From Frankiaceae bacterium (GTDB lineage Bacteria > Actinomycetota > Actinomycetes > Mycobacteriales > SCTD01), in assembly GCA_947479995.1 (NCBI GenBank), contig CANKBT010000196.1, positions 1 to 6,035 of the forward strand: 6,035 bases of DNA. The letters are read 5' to 3'. Positions 1-5,947 of this stretch are shown in pieces. The notes below the pieces were generated by a model that saw only the letters and a list, made by a program, of their open reading frames with translations, was not told the origin of the DNA and did no database searches. How positions within the stretch are numbered: the first letter of the stretch is position 1; the number at the start of each line of letters is the position of its first letter. A program made the position numbers and the translations under genes.

Positions 1-1133
1 CGCGCGCCGGCCGCACCGCGCTGCCGGCCCTCGCCGCGCGGCTGTCGCGCTCGGGCGGCGTCGCCCGGCTCGACACCGCGCTGTGGCGGGCCGTCGCCGC
101 CGTGCGGGTCGGCTCGCTGGCGTACGCCGTCGGCTCGGGGCTGCCGGCCCTCGACACCTTCGCCCGGCCGGGTCTCGGCCTGGCCGTGCTCGGCGCGATG
201 GCGGTCTGGACGGTCGTCGTCACGGCGCTGCTGGCCCGGCCCGAGCGGCGCACCCGCGCCCTGCTCGCCGTCGACCTGGCGCTGGCCGTGGCGCTGCTGC
301 TGTCGGGGCGCCTGGTGCAGTCGGGCGCCGAGGTCGACCTCGGCCAGCCGAGCCTCACGCTGTCGTGGGGCGCCGTGCCGGTGCTCGCCTGGGGCGTGCT
401 CGCCGGGCCGGTCGGCGGCGGTCTCGCGGCGGCGGCCCTCGCCACGGCGACCGTGCTGTGGCGCGGCGCGCTGACCCGGCCGACCGTCGGCAGCGTCGTG
501 CTCCTGCTGCTCGCCGGGGTCGTCGTCGGCTACGTCACCGCGCTCGGCCGCCGGGCCGAGGCGGCGTACGCGGAGGCGGTGCAGGAGCGGGCCGCGGCCG
601 CCGAGCGCACCCGGCTGGCGCGGTCCGTGCACGACGGGGTGCTGCAGGCCCTCGCGCTCGTGTCGCGCGAGTCGGACGACCCGCGGCTGGCCGCGCTCGC
701 CCGCGAGCAGGAGCGCGCGCTGCGGGCCCTCGTCGCCGGGCCGGCGCCCGCGGCCGGCGGCGAGGTCGACCTGCGCGCCCTCGTCGTCGCCGGGCCGGGG
801 GTCGAGGTGGCCGCGCCCGCCACGCCGGTGCTGCTGCCCGCGGCGGTCGCCCGCGAGCTCGCCGCGGCCGTCGGCGCCTGCCTCGACAACGTGCGCGCCC
901 ACGCCGGCGGCCGGGCGTGGGTGCTCGTCGAGGACGAGCCCGACGCCGTGACGGTGAGCGTCCGCGACGACGGCCCGGGCATGGCGCCCGGACGGCTCGC
1001 CGAGGCCGAGGCGCAGGGCCGGCTCGGCGTGGCGTCGTCGGTCCGCGGGCGGCTGGCCGACCTGTCGGGCACGGTGCACGTGACGAGCGCGCCCGGTCAG
1101 GGGACGGAGGTGGAGCTGCGTGTGCCCCGGTGA
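1..1133 (+). CDS. macS: MacS-like sensor histidine kinase, 5' end cut by window edge
   Basis: Membrane sensor kinase that should autophosphorylate on histidine and pass the phosphate to the response regulator encoded next. The frame is open from base 3 to the stop at 1131-1133 (376 codons visible). It contains no ATG, GTG or TTG before the GTG at 102. The conserved-looking stretch LWRAVAAVRVGSLAY starts at 81, before that GTG, so the true start lies outside the window. Counting residue n at base 3n, hydrophobic segments lie near 34-50, 57-78, 87-103, 120-155 (probably two) and 162-182. A HisKA_3 dimerisation helix follows, with motif ARSVHDGVLQ and phospho-acceptor His210. The HATPase_c domain has an N box around Asn296, a DDGPG G1 box at 322-326 and a GRLGV G2 box at 339-343. 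The N-terminal LWRA...RV pattern and the adjacent regulator match my memory of Streptomyces MacS. The family call is strong; the symbol is by resemblance only. The signal sensed is unknown. Confidence 0.9.
   Translation, partial: RAGRTALPALAARLSRSGGVARLDTALWRAVAAVRVGSLAYAVGSGLPALDTFARPGLGLAVLGAMAVWTVVVTALLARPERRTRALLAVDLALAVALLLSGRLVQSGAEVDLGQPSLTLSWGAVPVLAWGVLAGPVGGGLAAAALATATVLWRGALTRPTVGSVVLLLLAGVVVGYVTALGRRAEAAYAEAVQERAAAAERTRLARSVHDGVLQALALVSRESDDPRLAALAREQERALRALVAGPAPAAGGEVDLRALVVAGPGVEVAAPATPVLLPAAVARELAAAVGACLDNVRAHAGGRAWVLVEDEPDAVTVSVRDDGPGMAPGRLAEAEAQGRLGVASSVRGRLADLSGTVHVTSAPGQGTEVELRVPR
1106..1110 (+). promoter_or_regulatory. Ribosome binding site deciding the response-regulator start
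   Basis: GGAGG lies 9 nt before the GTG at 1120, inside the 3' end of the kinase gene. It favours the 1120 start over the in-frame GTG at 1195, which has no comparable purine run before it. Confidence 0.55.
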
Positions 1134-1815
1134 GCAGATCCCGAGCGGTCCGGCGGAGCCCGGCGCCGGCGGGGCGGCGGCCCCCGGTGCGCCGGTGACG
1201 GTCGTGGTCGCCGACGACCACCCGATCTGGCGCGACGCCGTCGAGCGGGACCTGGCCGCCGCGGGCCTGCGGGTGGTGGGTGTCGCCGGCGACGGCGAGA
1301 AGGCCGTGCGGGTGTGCCGCGCGACCCGGCCGCAGGTGCTGGTCTGCGACCTGCAGATGCCGGGGCTGTCGGGTGCCGAGGTGGCGGCGCAGGTGGCGCC
1401 GGAGGTGCGGGTGCTCGTGCTGTCGGCCAGCGGCGAGCAGGACGACGTGCTGCAGGCGGTGCGGTCCGGCGCGACCGGCTACCTCGTCAAGAGCGCCAGC
1501 ACCGCCGAGCTCGTCGACGCGGTGCACCGCACGGCGCGCGGCGAGGCGGTCTTCACCTCCGGGCTGGCCGGGCTGCTGCTGGGGGAGTACCGCCGCACCG
1601 CCGACGAGGTCGACGCGCCGCGCCTCACCCCGCGCGAGACCGAGGTGCTGCGCCTGGTGGCCAAGGGCCTGACCGCGCGGCAGGCCGGCGAGCGGCTCGG
1701 CGTCTCGCACCGCACGGTCGAGAACCACGTCAACAGCACGCTGAGCAAGCTGCACCTGCACAACCGGGCGCAGCTCGTCCGGTACGCCCTCGAGCACGGC
1801 CTCGACGGCGACTGA
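1120..1815 (+). CDS. macR: MacR-like response regulator, NarL/LuxR type
   Basis: DNA-binding response regulator, the probable partner of the kinase before it. The GTG start gives 231 residues and overlaps the kinase stop by 14 nt, which suggests translational coupling. The receiver domain spans about 26-143: acidic pair Asp32-Asp33 (ADDHPIW), phospho-acceptor Asp77 (CDLQMPG), Ser102 in the Thr/Ser switch position and Lys124 (GYLVKS). A linker carries LAGLLLGEYRR. A LuxR-type helix-turn-helix follows at about 169-228 (LTPRETEVLRLVAKGL, then SHRTVENHV). The segments VFTSGLAGLLLGEYRR and LVRYALEHGL closely resemble what I recall of Streptomyces MacR, which with MacS influences morphology and actinorhodin production. 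Target genes here cannot be read from the sequence. The first 25 residues are Gly/Ala/Pro-rich and unlike the family, so GTG at 1195 (206 residues, starting right at the receiver) is an alternative start. Confidence 0.92.
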   Translation: MCPGEQIPSGPAEPGAGGAAAPGAPVTVVVADDHPIWRDAVERDLAAAGLRVVGVAGDGEKAVRVCRATRPQVLVCDLQMPGLSGAEVAAQVAPEVRVLVLSASGEQDDVLQAVRSGATGYLVKSASTAELVDAVHRTARGEAVFTSGLAGLLLGEYRRTADEVDAPRLTPRETEVLRLVAKGLTARQAGERLGVSHRTVENHVNSTLSKLHLHNRAQLVRYALEHGLDGD

Positions 1816-1833
1816 GCCCGCGCCCGGAACGAC

Positions 1834-1867
1834 GACGGCGCCGGCCCCCGAGGGGACCGGCGCCGTC
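1834..1867. terminator. Convergent-gene hairpin, probable bidirectional terminator
   Basis: A perfect 11-bp inverted repeat, GACGGCGCCGG (1834-1844) against CCGGCGCCGTC (1857-1867), encloses a 12-base loop that can itself pair CCC with GGG. It begins 19 nt after the response-regulator stop and ends 14 nt before the last base of the leftward permease gene. No T-run follows on either strand, which is common for high-GC actinobacterial terminators. Function is inferred from position and stem strength. Confidence 0.7.
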
Positions 1868-1881
1868 GCACGGGCCGTCGA

Positions 1882-2733
1882 TCAGCGGCTGGCGGCCACC
1901 TTGAACTGGCGGACCGACAGCGGCACGAAGACCAGCAGGATGAGCACCGTCCAGATCAGCGTGTAGGCGACCGGGTGCTGCAGCGCCCAGACGTCGGGCA
2001 CCGGCAGGCCGGTGTTGCCGAAGTACTCCCGGCCGGCCTGCGTCACCGAGCTGACGGGGTTCCAGTTGGCGACGAAGCGCAGCGCGCTCGGGAAGCCGTC
2101 GGTCGGCACGAACGTGTTGGCGATGAAGGTCGCCGGGAAGATGAACATGAACGACGCGTTGTTGACGACCTCCGGGCTCGGCACGAGCAGTCCGATCCAG
2201 GCCATCACCCAGCTGATCGCGTAGGCGAACAGCAGGATGATCGCGAAGCCGAGCAGCGCCTTGAGCAGCCCCTCGCGGATGCGCCAGCCGACCGCGAGCC
2301 CGGTGAGCGCCATGATCACGAGCGTGATGACGTTGATGATGACGTCGCTGGCCGTGCGGCCGAACAGCACCGCCGCACGGGACATGGGCAGGGACCGAAA
2401 CCGGTCCATGATCCCCTTCTGGACGTCCTCGGCCAGGCCGGCGCCGGTGATCGTGGCGCCGAAGATCACCGTCTGGGCGAAGATGCCGCCGACGAGGAAC
2501 TCGCGGTAGTTGATGCCCTCGATCGGGATGGCGCTGCCGAACACGTAGGCGAACAGCAGGATGAACATGATCGGCGACAGGAGCGTGAAGACGAGCAGCT
2601 CCGGGACGCGCTTGATCTTGATGACGTTGCGCTTGGCGATGACGACGCCGTCGCCGAGGGCGCTGACGACCGGGTTGGACGGCCGCTGCGCCGCGACCGG
2701 CGCGGGCGCGGAGGGCTGGAGGGTGGCGGTCAC
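1882..2733 (-). CDS. ABC-2 type transporter permease, DrrB-like
   Basis: Integral membrane half of an ABC exporter, partner of the ATPase encoded just upstream. It has 283 residues, close to the usual size for DrrB-type permeases. The N-terminal ~42 residues are cytoplasmic in character, Pro/Ala-rich and then basic (AKRNVIKIKRVPE). Hydrophobic segments lie near 46-70, 79-101, 130-149, 157-184, 193-210 and 255-274, giving the six spans expected of the ABC2_membrane family. The signature GIMDRFRSLPMSR (107-119) after the second span is typical of DrrB relatives and is thought to contact the ATPase. NWNPVSSVTQAGREYF (223-238) is another family hallmark. The GTG start shares bases with the ATPase stop (GTGA, 2730-2733). 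Only a weak AAGGCAGG precedes it, so translation probably depends on coupling. The substrate is not predictable; relatives export antibiotics such as daunorubicin or lipids. Confidence 0.93.
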   Translation of the reverse strand: MTATLQPSAPAPVAAQRPSNPVVSALGDGVVIAKRNVIKIKRVPELLVFTLLSPIMFILLFAYVFGSAIPIEGINYREFLVGGIFAQTVIFGATITGAGLAEDVQKGIMDRFRSLPMSRAAVLFGRTASDVIINVITLVIMALTGLAVGWRIREGLLKALLGFAIILLFAYAISWVMAWIGLLVPSPEVVNNASFMFIFPATFIANTFVPTDGFPSALRFVANWNPVSSVTQAGREYFGNTGLPVPDVWALQHPVAYTLIWTVLILLVFVPLSVRQFKVAASR

Positions 2734-3725
2734 TGCTGGCCTGCCTTGGTCGTCGGGGCGGGGGAGTCGGTGCCGTCCTCGCCGTCCTCGGCCGCGTGGC
2801 CGGTGAGCGACAGGAAGACGTCGTCGAGGGTGGGGCGGCGCAGGCCGACGTCGAGCGCGGTGACGCCGACGGCGTCGAGCTGGCGCAGCGCCTCCTGCAG
2901 GGCCTTGCCGCCGCCGGTGACCGGGGCGGTGAGGCGCCGGGTGTGCTCGTCGACCGCGACCTCGCCGACCGCGACGCCGGCCAGCACGCCGCGCGCCTGG
3001 TCGAGCTGGTCGGCGTGCTCGACGACGAGCTCGATGCGCTCGCCGCCGACCTGGCTCTTGAGGCTGTCGGCGGTGCCCTGCGCGATGATCCGGCCGCGGT
3101 CGACGACGACGATGTCGTCGGCGAGGCGGTCGGCCTCCTCGAGGTACTGCGTCGTGAGCAGCAGCGTGGTGCCCTGCGCGACGAGCTCGCGGATGACGTC
3201 CCACATGCCGCTGCGGCTGCGGGGGTCGAGGCCGGTGGTCGGCTCGTCGAGGAACAGCACGGGCGGCTGCGCGACGAGCGCGCCCGCGAGGTCGAGGCGC
3301 CGCCGCATGCCGCCGGAGTAGCCCTTGGCGACGCGGTCGCCGGCGTCGGCGAGGTCGAAGCGCTCGAGCAGCTCGCGGGCGCGGGCCTTGCTCTGCTTGC
3401 GGCCCAGCTTGTAGAGCCGGCCGATCATGTCGAGGTTCTCGTAGCCCGTGAGGTACTCGTCGACGGCGGCGTACTGCCCCGACAGGCCGATGAGCGCGCG
3501 CACGCCGGACGGGTCCTTGCGGACGTCGACGCCGGCGACGGTGGCCGTGCCCTCGTCGGGCTCGAGCAGGGTGGTGAGGATGCGGACGGTCGTCGTCTTG
3601 CCGGCGCCGTTCGGGCCGAGCATCGCGAGGATCGTGCCCTCGGGGACGGTGAGGTCGAGGCCGTCGAGGGCGGCCTTCTCGCCGTAGCGCTTCACCAGGC
3701 CGCTGGCGGTGATGACGTCGGCCAC
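2730..3725 (-). CDS. ABC transporter ATP-binding protein, DrrA-like
   Basis: Cytoplasmic ATPase of 331 residues that powers the DrrB-like permease. Motifs in order: A-loop Tyr14, Walker A GPNGAGKTT (37-45), Q-loop Gln84, signature YSGGM (136-140), Walker B with VLFLDEP and catalytic Glu161, D-loop GLDP (165-168). The H-loop position holds Gln193 (LLTTQYLEEAD) instead of His, as in DrrA-type proteins. A C-terminal extension of about 90 residues contains LDDVFL (300-305), corresponding to the LDEVFL motif described for DrrA. The last ~20 residues form an acidic, disordered-looking tail. The GTG start at 3725 has an excellent GAGGAGG 5 nt upstream. The frame stays open much further upstream, but that stretch runs antisense to the TetR and into the control region. 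It is the first gene of a two-gene operon divergent from the TetR gene, so it is probably repressed by that protein and induced by its ligand. Confidence 0.95.
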   Translation of the reverse strand: MADVITASGLVKRYGEKAALDGLDLTVPEGTILAMLGPNGAGKTTTVRILTTLLEPDEGTATVAGVDVRKDPSGVRALIGLSGQYAAVDEYLTGYENLDMIGRLYKLGRKQSKARARELLERFDLADAGDRVAKGYSGGMRRRLDLAGALVAQPPVLFLDEPTTGLDPRSRSGMWDVIRELVAQGTTLLLTTQYLEEADRLADDIVVVDRGRIIAQGTADSLKSQVGGERIELVVEHADQLDQARGVLAGVAVGEVAVDEHTRRLTAPVTGGGKALQEALRQLDAVGVTALDVGLRRPTLDDVFLSLTGHAAEDGEDGTDSPAPTTKAGQQ

Positions 3726-3730
3726 GGGGG

Positions 3731-3737
3731 CCTCCTC
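3731..3737 (-). promoter_or_regulatory. Strong ribosome binding site of the ABC ATPase gene
   Basis: On the minus strand GAGGAGG sits 5 nt before the GTG at 3725. It fixes the ATPase start even though the reading frame is open far upstream. Confidence 0.8.
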
Positions 3738-3829
3738 GGGTGGTCGTGGGTGCAGGACGGTGCCGTGGCCGACCGTAGGGCCGACCTCCGACAAGCCGCG
3801 AGCGGTTTCGCCGGGGGCTTGCGCTGGCG

Positions 3830-3859
3830 ACTGTGGCACAGCAGTGTGAACAGTGTCTA
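3830..3859 (-). promoter_or_regulatory. Possible leftward promoter for the ABC exporter operon
   Basis: On the minus strand TAGACA (3859-3854) matches five of six -35 consensus bases. CACAGT (3835-3830) follows 18 nt later as a poor -10, keeping only the second A, fourth A and last T. It would give a leader of roughly 100 nt before the ATPase GTG. The -35 lies inside the 17-bp dyad, which fits repressor occlusion. Another possible -10, TACGGT at 3777-3772, has no matching -35. This is a weak prediction, supported mainly by position. Confidence 0.3.
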
Positions 3860-3861
3860 CA
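3845..3861. promoter_or_regulatory. 17-bp dyad, probable TetR-family operator
   Basis: TGTGAACA-G-TGTCTACA is an imperfect palindrome centred on 3853. The two half-sites read TGTGAACA and TGTAGACA, identical at six of eight positions, with mismatches only in the middle. It stands out as a relatively AT-rich island between the divergent exporter and TetR genes, 40 nt before the TetR start. Size and symmetry fit a TetR dimer site. It also contains part of a direct repeat, CAGTGT at 3842-3847 and 3851-3856. Binding of the neighbouring regulator is inferred. Confidence 0.6.
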
Positions 3862-3890
3862 TGGACGGGTGCACGACCGGCGCACGGGCA

Positions 3891-3895
3891 GGGAG
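3891..3895 (+). promoter_or_regulatory. Ribosome binding site of the TetR gene
   Basis: GGGAG lies 6 nt before the GTG at 3902. This supports that start over the in-frame GTG at 3833, which would place the operator dyad inside the coding region. Confidence 0.6.
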
Positions 3896-3901
3896 CGGCA
3901 C

Positions 3902-4522
3902 GTGACCACGACGGGGGCCAGGCGGCCGACGTACCACCACGGCGACCTGCGGGCGGCGCTGCTCGCGGCCGGCACCGAGCTGGCGCGCCAGGGCGGGCCC
4001 GACGCCGTCGTGCTCCGCGAGGCGACCCGGCGCGCCGGTGTCGCGCCGGGCGCGGCGTACCGGCACTTCGCCGACCGCGACGCGCTGCTGCACGCCGTGT
4101 CGCAGGCCGCGCAGGCCGACGTCGCGCGGGCGATGGAGGCCGAGCTCGCGGCCATCGCCGACGACGACGCGCACGGCCGGCTGCGCGCGGTCGGCCTCGG
4201 CTACCTGCGCTTCGCGCACCGCGAGCCGGGGCTGTTCCGGGTCGCCTTCGAGGTCTCGGCCGACCTCGCCGACGCCGCCAACCCGGTGCGCGCCGGCGAC
4301 AGCGGCCGCTCGCCGTTCCAGCTGCTGTCGCACGCGCTCGACGGGCTCGTCGAGGCCCGCGCCCTCGCGCCCGACCGCCGGCCGGGCGCGGAGTTCCTCG
4401 CCTGGGCCGCGGTGCACGGCCTGGCCGTGCTGCTGCTCGACGGGCCGCTGCGCTCGCTCGACGACGCGACCCGCGAGCGCGCGTACGCCGACCTGCTGGC
4501 GATGGTCGAGAAGGGGCTGTGA
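3902..4522 (+). CDS. TetR/AcrR-family regulator with WHG C-terminal domain
   Basis: One-component repressor of 206 residues, usual for the family. The N-terminal DNA-binding domain opens with YHHGDLRAALLAAG (11-24), a typical start for the WHG subgroup. The helix-turn-helix spans about 36-56, ending in the hallmark AGVAPGAAYRHFADRDALL. The helical C-terminal domain, which forms the dimer and ligand pocket, carries the WHG-type motif WAAVHG (168-173), as in the TetR_C_33 family. The gene is divergent from the DrrAB-like exporter with a palindromic site between them. That is the standard arrangement for a repressor controlling both itself and an exporter. The inducing ligand is unknown and may be an exporter substrate. 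The gene ends only 27 bp from the convergent gene on the other strand. Confidence 0.93.
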   Translation: MTTTGARRPTYHHGDLRAALLAAGTELARQGGPDAVVLREATRRAGVAPGAAYRHFADRDALLHAVSQAAQADVARAMEAELAAIADDDAHGRLRAVGLGYLRFAHREPGLFRVAFEVSADLADAANPVRAGDSGRSPFQLLSHALDGLVEARALAPDRRPGAEFLAWAAVHGLAVLLLDGPLRSLDDATRERAYADLLAMVEKGL

Positions 4523-4541
4523 CGAGGAGGGCGTGACGAGA

Positions 4542-4568
4542 GCCGGGCCTCAGCCGTCGCTGCCCGGC
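4542..4568. terminator. Hairpin at the TetR / adenylating-enzyme convergent junction
   Basis: A perfect 7-bp inverted repeat, GCCGGGC (4542-4548) and GCCCGGC (4562-4568), with a 13-base loop starts 19 nt after the TetR stop. It spans the stop codon of the leftward gene (4550-4552). It could end transcription from the TetR side. For the leftward gene it would lie partly inside the coding sequence. No T-run follows. Such stems arise by chance fairly easily at this GC content, so confidence is modest. Confidence 0.35.
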
Positions 4569-5947
4569 ACGGCCGAGGCGTAGCGCCGGGGCTTGCCCTC
4601 CCCGAGGTCGCGCACGGCCTCGACCTCGACGGGCGCGCCGAGCAGCGCCGCGAGCGCGGTGCGCACCGCCGCCGCGTCGCCGCCGCGCACCTCGGCGCGG
4701 ACCGCCCCGCCGGCGTCCTGGCGCACCCGCCAGGCGAGCGCCCCGTGGTGCTGCAGCTGCTGCGTGAGCTCGACGTCGGCGACCCACGTGCCGTCGCCGC
4801 GCCGGAAGCGCACGGGGGCGCGGCCCTCCAGGTCGTGCAGCAGCACGGCGCCGCCGGTGCGCTCGAGGCGGGCGGTGTCGCCGGTGCGGTAGCGCAGCAG
4901 CGGCAGCAGCGGGTTCTCGTCGACGGTGACGACGACCTCGCCGCGCGCGCCGTCCGGCGCCGGGCGCTGCGCGCCGTCGAGCACCTCGACGTGCACGCGG
5001 CGGGGCACGACGCGGTGCGGCCCGCCGTCGGCGGAGACCGCGAGCAGCCCGGTCTCCTTGAGCCCGTACGCGTCGAGCACCGGTGCGCCCCAGCGCTCCC
5101 GCAGCGCCGCGCGGGCGGCGGGCGTGAGCGCCTGCGCGCCGGTCACCACGCCGACGGGGCGCAGGCCGGCGTCGAGCCGGGCGAGGGCGAGCAGCGCCAG
5201 CGGGGGACCGGTGAGCACCTGCGGGTCGGCGCGGGCCAGCCAGCGCTCGCGGTCGCCGTCGCGCCGCCACGCGCTCGCGTGCAGGCTCACCCGCGCCATG
5301 AGGGTGCCCGCGCGGGTCGTCATGGCCGAGACGTAGGTGTAGGCCTGCGCCTGGTCGACGACCGACAGCAGGCCGAGGCGGTCGGGGTCGACCGGCCAGG
5401 GCGCGCCGGCGGCCGCGAGCAGCTCCTCGAGCAGCAGCACCTCGGCCGCGGTCGAGACGGGGTGCAGCGGCACGACGAGGGCGCTGCCGGTGCTGCCGGA
5501 GCTGGTGCCCTGCAGCAGCCGGTCGAGCGGGGCGTCGTCGGGCACGAAGTCGGCCACGCGCGCGGCGAGCGCGGCGCGGTCGGACGGCACGACGTCGGCG
5601 AACCGGGCCGCCGGCGCGCGCCGGTGCCGCGGCACGGTGCGCTGCAGCCGCGCGGTCAGCTCCTCGACCCACGGCGGGGCGCCGCCGTCCTGCGCCGGCG
5701 GGGGCGGCGGCGGGCGGTCGCGCAGCGCCGCGACGTCGTCGGCCGTGAGCCGGTCGCCGGTGCGGTGCACCCACACCGGCGCGCCGGGGTCGTCGCGCGC
5801 GGCCTGCAGCCGGGCGAGCGCCGGGGCGGGCAGGGCGGGCCAGCGCTCGGCGTCGGTGAGCGCGGTGCCGGCGCCCGGCGCGTAGTCGGGCAGGCCGGGC
5901 GCTGCGGCGTCGTCGGGCGGGCCGGGGGCGCGCGGGGGCGTGCTCAC
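4550..5947 (-). CDS. PaaK/CapK-like adenylate-forming enzyme (AMP-binding protein)
   Basis: Protein of 465 residues in the acyl-adenylate-forming superfamily, related to phenylacetate-CoA ligase and CapK/LuxE-like proteins. These activate a carboxylic acid with ATP and pass the acyl group to CoA or another acceptor. Visible core motifs: phosphate-binding loop TSSGSTG (148-154), VVTGAQAL (267-274), DAYGLKETG (292-300, the YGxTE-type motif), RYRTGD (352-357, with the ribose-binding Asp), a hinge region around 372-391, and GEGKPRRY (449-456), whose Lys452 fits the catalytic C-terminal lysine. There is no signal peptide or membrane span. The first ~35 residues are Pro/Ala-rich, and residues 79-84 are six consecutive prolines before a charged linker, so the N-terminal region looks divergent and partly disordered. 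The GTG start overlaps the upstream gene's stop as GTGA, so it is the later gene of a leftward operon. Acid substrate and acceptor are not predictable. Confidence 0.85.
   Translation of the reverse strand: MSTPPRAPGPPDDAAAPGLPDYAPGAGTALTDAERWPALPAPALARLQAARDDPGAPVWVHRTGDRLTADDVAALRDRPPPPPPAQDGGAPPWVEELTARLQRTVPRHRRAPAARFADVVPSDRAALAARVADFVPDDAPLDRLLQGTSSGSTGSALVVPLHPVSTAAEVLLLEELLAAAGAPWPVDPDRLGLLSVVDQAQAYTYVSAMTTRAGTLMARVSLHASAWRRDGDRERWLARADPQVLTGPPLALLALARLDAGLRPVGVVTGAQALTPAARAALRERWGAPVLDAYGLKETGLLAVSADGGPHRVVPRRVHVEVLDGAQRPAPDGARGEVVVTVDENPLLPLLRYRTGDTARLERTGGAVLLHDLEGRAPVRFRRGDGTWVADVELTQQLQHHGALAWRVRQDAGGAVRAEVRGGDAAAVRTALAALLGAPVEVEAVRDLGEGKPRRYASAVPGSDG
5696..5713 (-). repeat. Six-proline codon run
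   Basis: Six consecutive proline codons encode residues 79-84 of the adenylate-forming enzyme. Polyproline runs stall ribosomes and normally need elongation factor P. The run sits in a probable linker before the catalytic core. Confidence 0.7.

Noticed and set aside
102..1133. Kinase starting at GTG 102
   Set aside because: The frame is open and family-like before it (LWRAVA from base 81), and no good ribosome site precedes 102. The start is taken to lie outside the window.
535..1797. Long minus-strand open frame opposite the kinase and response regulator
   Set aside because: It is antisense to two well-recognised genes and has low-complexity composition. Stop codons are rare in every frame at this GC content.
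1975..3321. Long plus-strand open frame opposite the permease and ATPase
   Set aside because: The translation is Asp/Glu/Arg/His-rich without any family feature and is antisense to two genes with complete motif sets.
3792..3821. Inverted repeat CAAGCC / GGCTTG in the divergent region
   Set aside because: The stem is only 6 bp with an 18-base loop, no conserved regulatory layout is recognisable, and short matches like this are expected by chance.
3833..3901. N-terminal extension of the TetR gene from the GTG at 3833
   Set aside because: It would put the operator dyad inside the gene and adds residues unlike the family. GTG 3902 has a well-spaced ribosome site and starts close to the conserved YHHGDL.
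1882..4155. Long minus-strand open frame containing the permease
   Set aside because: Only 1882-2733 shows permease sequence. The rest overlaps the ATPase gene in another frame and reads as Arg/Pro/His-rich shadow translation.
2730..5774. Very long minus-strand open frame continuing upstream of the ABC ATPase
   Set aside because: Only 2730-3725 encodes a recognisable protein. Beyond that the translation is low-complexity Arg/Ala/Pro, opposite the TetR gene and out of frame with the adenylating enzyme. GAGGAGG plus GTG marks the true start.
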